A stretch of 64,000 nucleotides of DNA, taken from Cohnella fermenti. GTDB taxonomy: Bacteria; Bacillota; Bacilli; Paenibacillales; Paenibacillaceae. Location: NCBI RefSeq assembly GCF_004801405.1, contig NZ_SSOB01000032.1:27070-91069 (forward strand). Direction: 5' to 3'. The notes beneath the pieces were generated by a model. The model saw only the letters and a program-made list of their open reading frames with translations, did no database searches and had not been told where the DNA came from. Shown here piece by piece: positions 62,949 to 64,000 of this stretch. Position 1 is the first letter of the stretch. Each line of letters begins with the position of its first letter. The translations under genes and the position numbers were made by a program.

Positions 62949-63878
62949 ATGGGCTTCGTAAGCAAAGAATTACTTGCAAAACACAATGTAATAGAGGATG
63001 TTTTCGATTATAAAGATTTAGATATTGATGAGAAAATATTAAAAATATATTCGTATTTTGAAAATTCGTTTTTAGAGTTGTACGGAAGTTATGCAGATCT
63101 CTTTAAAATTAAAGACTACTGTTTCTACATAAAAGATAATAATAAATGCAATGCATTTGCTTTAACGCGTAAAGGATATAATATTATTGGAATAACAAAT
63201 GGTTATCCAATTCTTCTTAGTCAAAAGCTAGATGAAAAATACTTTAGAAGCATAGTGCTCGCTGGAATTGGTAACGATGAACCACTTCAAAAAGCATACA
63301 TTGATTTATACGAGGATAGAGAGTTTGTTTTTGACAAGTTTATTTTGGATTGTTCAATAAAATTTACTTTCAATCATGAATTCCAACATATTATGCAATT
63401 TAGTAGTTCAAAACTCAAAAGAAATGATTTTCTTTTGCAGGAAAATTGGGCCGAGGATAATTTTGATATAAAACTACATGCGTGGGAGTTCGACGCTGAT
63501 AGAATGGCCAGCTATGAAGTTCTAAAATATGTATTTAGAACACATGCCAATTTTAAAGTGAAGTCTGATGAAAAGCTAAAGTGTCTTTTGTACGTTGGAT
63601 GTGCAAGTATGATAATTACAAATTGCCTGTTCTATTTTGGAGTAATGAATCAATTAGGGCCACAACTGTCAGTACGTAAATTGGAATTCTACGAAAAGAA
63701 ATTCTCTCATCCTCACCCACTGGTTAGGTGCATAAATATAATGGAGTATTATTTTGATAGTATTACTACGGATCTTCCGAGATTAAAAATGGACTCTCAA
63801 GAACTTTTAAATAATACGCTTGTTATTACAAAGTTATATTTCAATATGCTTATTCCCACGCAAAATGTTATAACCTAA
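62949..63878 (+). CDS. HExxH zinc metalloprotease, possibly abortive-infection type
   Basis: 309 residues from the ATG at 62949 (AGGAG 10 nt upstream; ATG at 62928 is also possible). Zinc motif HEFQH in KFTFNHEFQHIMQF near 142, with a second acidic motif HAWEFDADRMAS near 179 that would give the third ligand. A hydrophobic stretch (GCASMIITNCLFYFGVM) follows and may be buried or membrane-associated. The spacing is like the gluzincin group and recalls Lit (peptidase U49), which cleaves EF-Tu during phage infection, but no direct match can be shown. Its place behind nuclease genes supports a defense role. Confidence 0.6.
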   Translation: MGFVSKELLAKHNVIEDVFDYKDLDIDEKILKIYSYFENSFLELYGSYADLFKIKDYCFYIKDNNKCNAFALTRKGYNIIGITNGYPILLSQKLDEKYFRSIVLAGIGNDEPLQKAYIDLYEDREFVFDKFILDCSIKFTFNHEFQHIMQFSSSKLKRNDFLLQENWAEDNFDIKLHAWEFDADRMASYEVLKYVFRTHANFKVKSDEKLKCLLYVGCASMIITNCLFYFGVMNQLGPQLSVRKLEFYEKKFSHPHPLVRCINIMEYYFDSITTDLPRLKMDSQELLNNTLVITKLYFNMLIPTQNVIT

Positions 63879-63879
63879 A

Positions 63880-63909
63880 TCCCCGGCCAAATTATAACGA
63901 GGTCGGGGG
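63880..63909 (+). terminator. Hairpin after the metalloprotease gene
   Basis: CCCCGGCC and GGTCGGGG form an 8-bp stem with one mismatch-type G:T pair. There is no T-run, so the function is uncertain. Confidence 0.4.
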
Positions 63910-64000
63910 GGCTATTTCTAGCGCTTCATAGATTTCCAGCTGGCGCTTGGTGATCTCCCCAAATCGCAAGTCGTGGCCTGACCGTTCGTAACATTCGATC
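63892..64000 (-). CDS. 3' end of an unidentified gene (start outside window)
   Basis: A minus-strand frame enters from the right edge and ends at 63892, giving about 35 residues (FGEITKRQLEIYEALEIAP near the end). The style is that of a transposase C-terminus, but this is a guess. Confidence 0.35.
   Translation of the reverse strand, partial: IECYERSGHDLRFGEITKRQLEIYEALEIAPPTSL

Overview
The window reads as a chromosomal segment of a Paenibacillus/Cohnella-like Firmicute. The evidence is GC-rich carbohydrate loci built from lipoprotein solute-binding proteins, two permeases and paired LytS-type kinase / AraC-type response regulator genes, with Gram-positive style ribosome binding sites. No taxonomic search was possible.

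Region 1 (1-22.8 kb, GC-rich, ordinary chromosome). Two divergent glycan-use loci meet at about 8.6-9.0 kb. The minus-strand locus holds two permeases, a kinase, a regulator, a binding protein, a KdgF-like cupin and a heparinase II/III-type lyase that runs off the left edge, which suggests uptake and breakdown of uronic-acid oligosaccharides. The plus-strand locus holds a binding protein, two permeases, a kinase, a regulator, a GH35 beta-galactosidase, a Gfo/Idh oxidoreductase, a Cys/Met-type PLP enzyme and a GH123-like (DUF4091) hydrolase, with tightly packed or overlapping genes. An SDR dehydrogenase and a convergent TetR regulator follow.

Region 2 (22.9-55.4 kb) is a composite mobile defense island built on tRNA-Leu(CAG) genes. 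It has a broken 5' half-tRNA, two intact tRNA-Leu genes and two displaced 3' half-tRNAs. It also has three copies of an overlapping pair of tyrosine recombinase genes (recA-like/recB-like; names used here only), each next to a ~212 bp right-end repeat that abuts the anticodon-loop sequence TTCAGGT. The intact tRNAs and 3' fragments pair by sequence like nested brackets (23215 with 55369; 29587 with 42611). Cargo includes a TOTE-type primase-helicase, two toxin-antitoxin-like modules, a Wadjet cluster (jetD-A-B-C), an IS5-family element, a promoter-driven structured RNA followed by a 40-residue membrane peptide gene, and a RES-domain + OLD-nuclease + UvrD-helicase cluster. A group II intron interrupts the third recB copy; removing it restores the reading frame exactly.

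Region 3 (55.4-64 kb, AT-rich) has a large STAND NTPase with an N-terminal nuclease-like domain, a gene of unknown function, two PD-(D/E)XK-like nucleases and an HExxH metalloprotease, probably a further defense cluster.

The most interesting points are the tRNA-anticodon-loop accretion structure, the RES/OLD/UvrD operon, the structured RNA with small peptide, and the group II intron whose boundaries indicate an approximately 50-nt 3' extension beyond domain VI.
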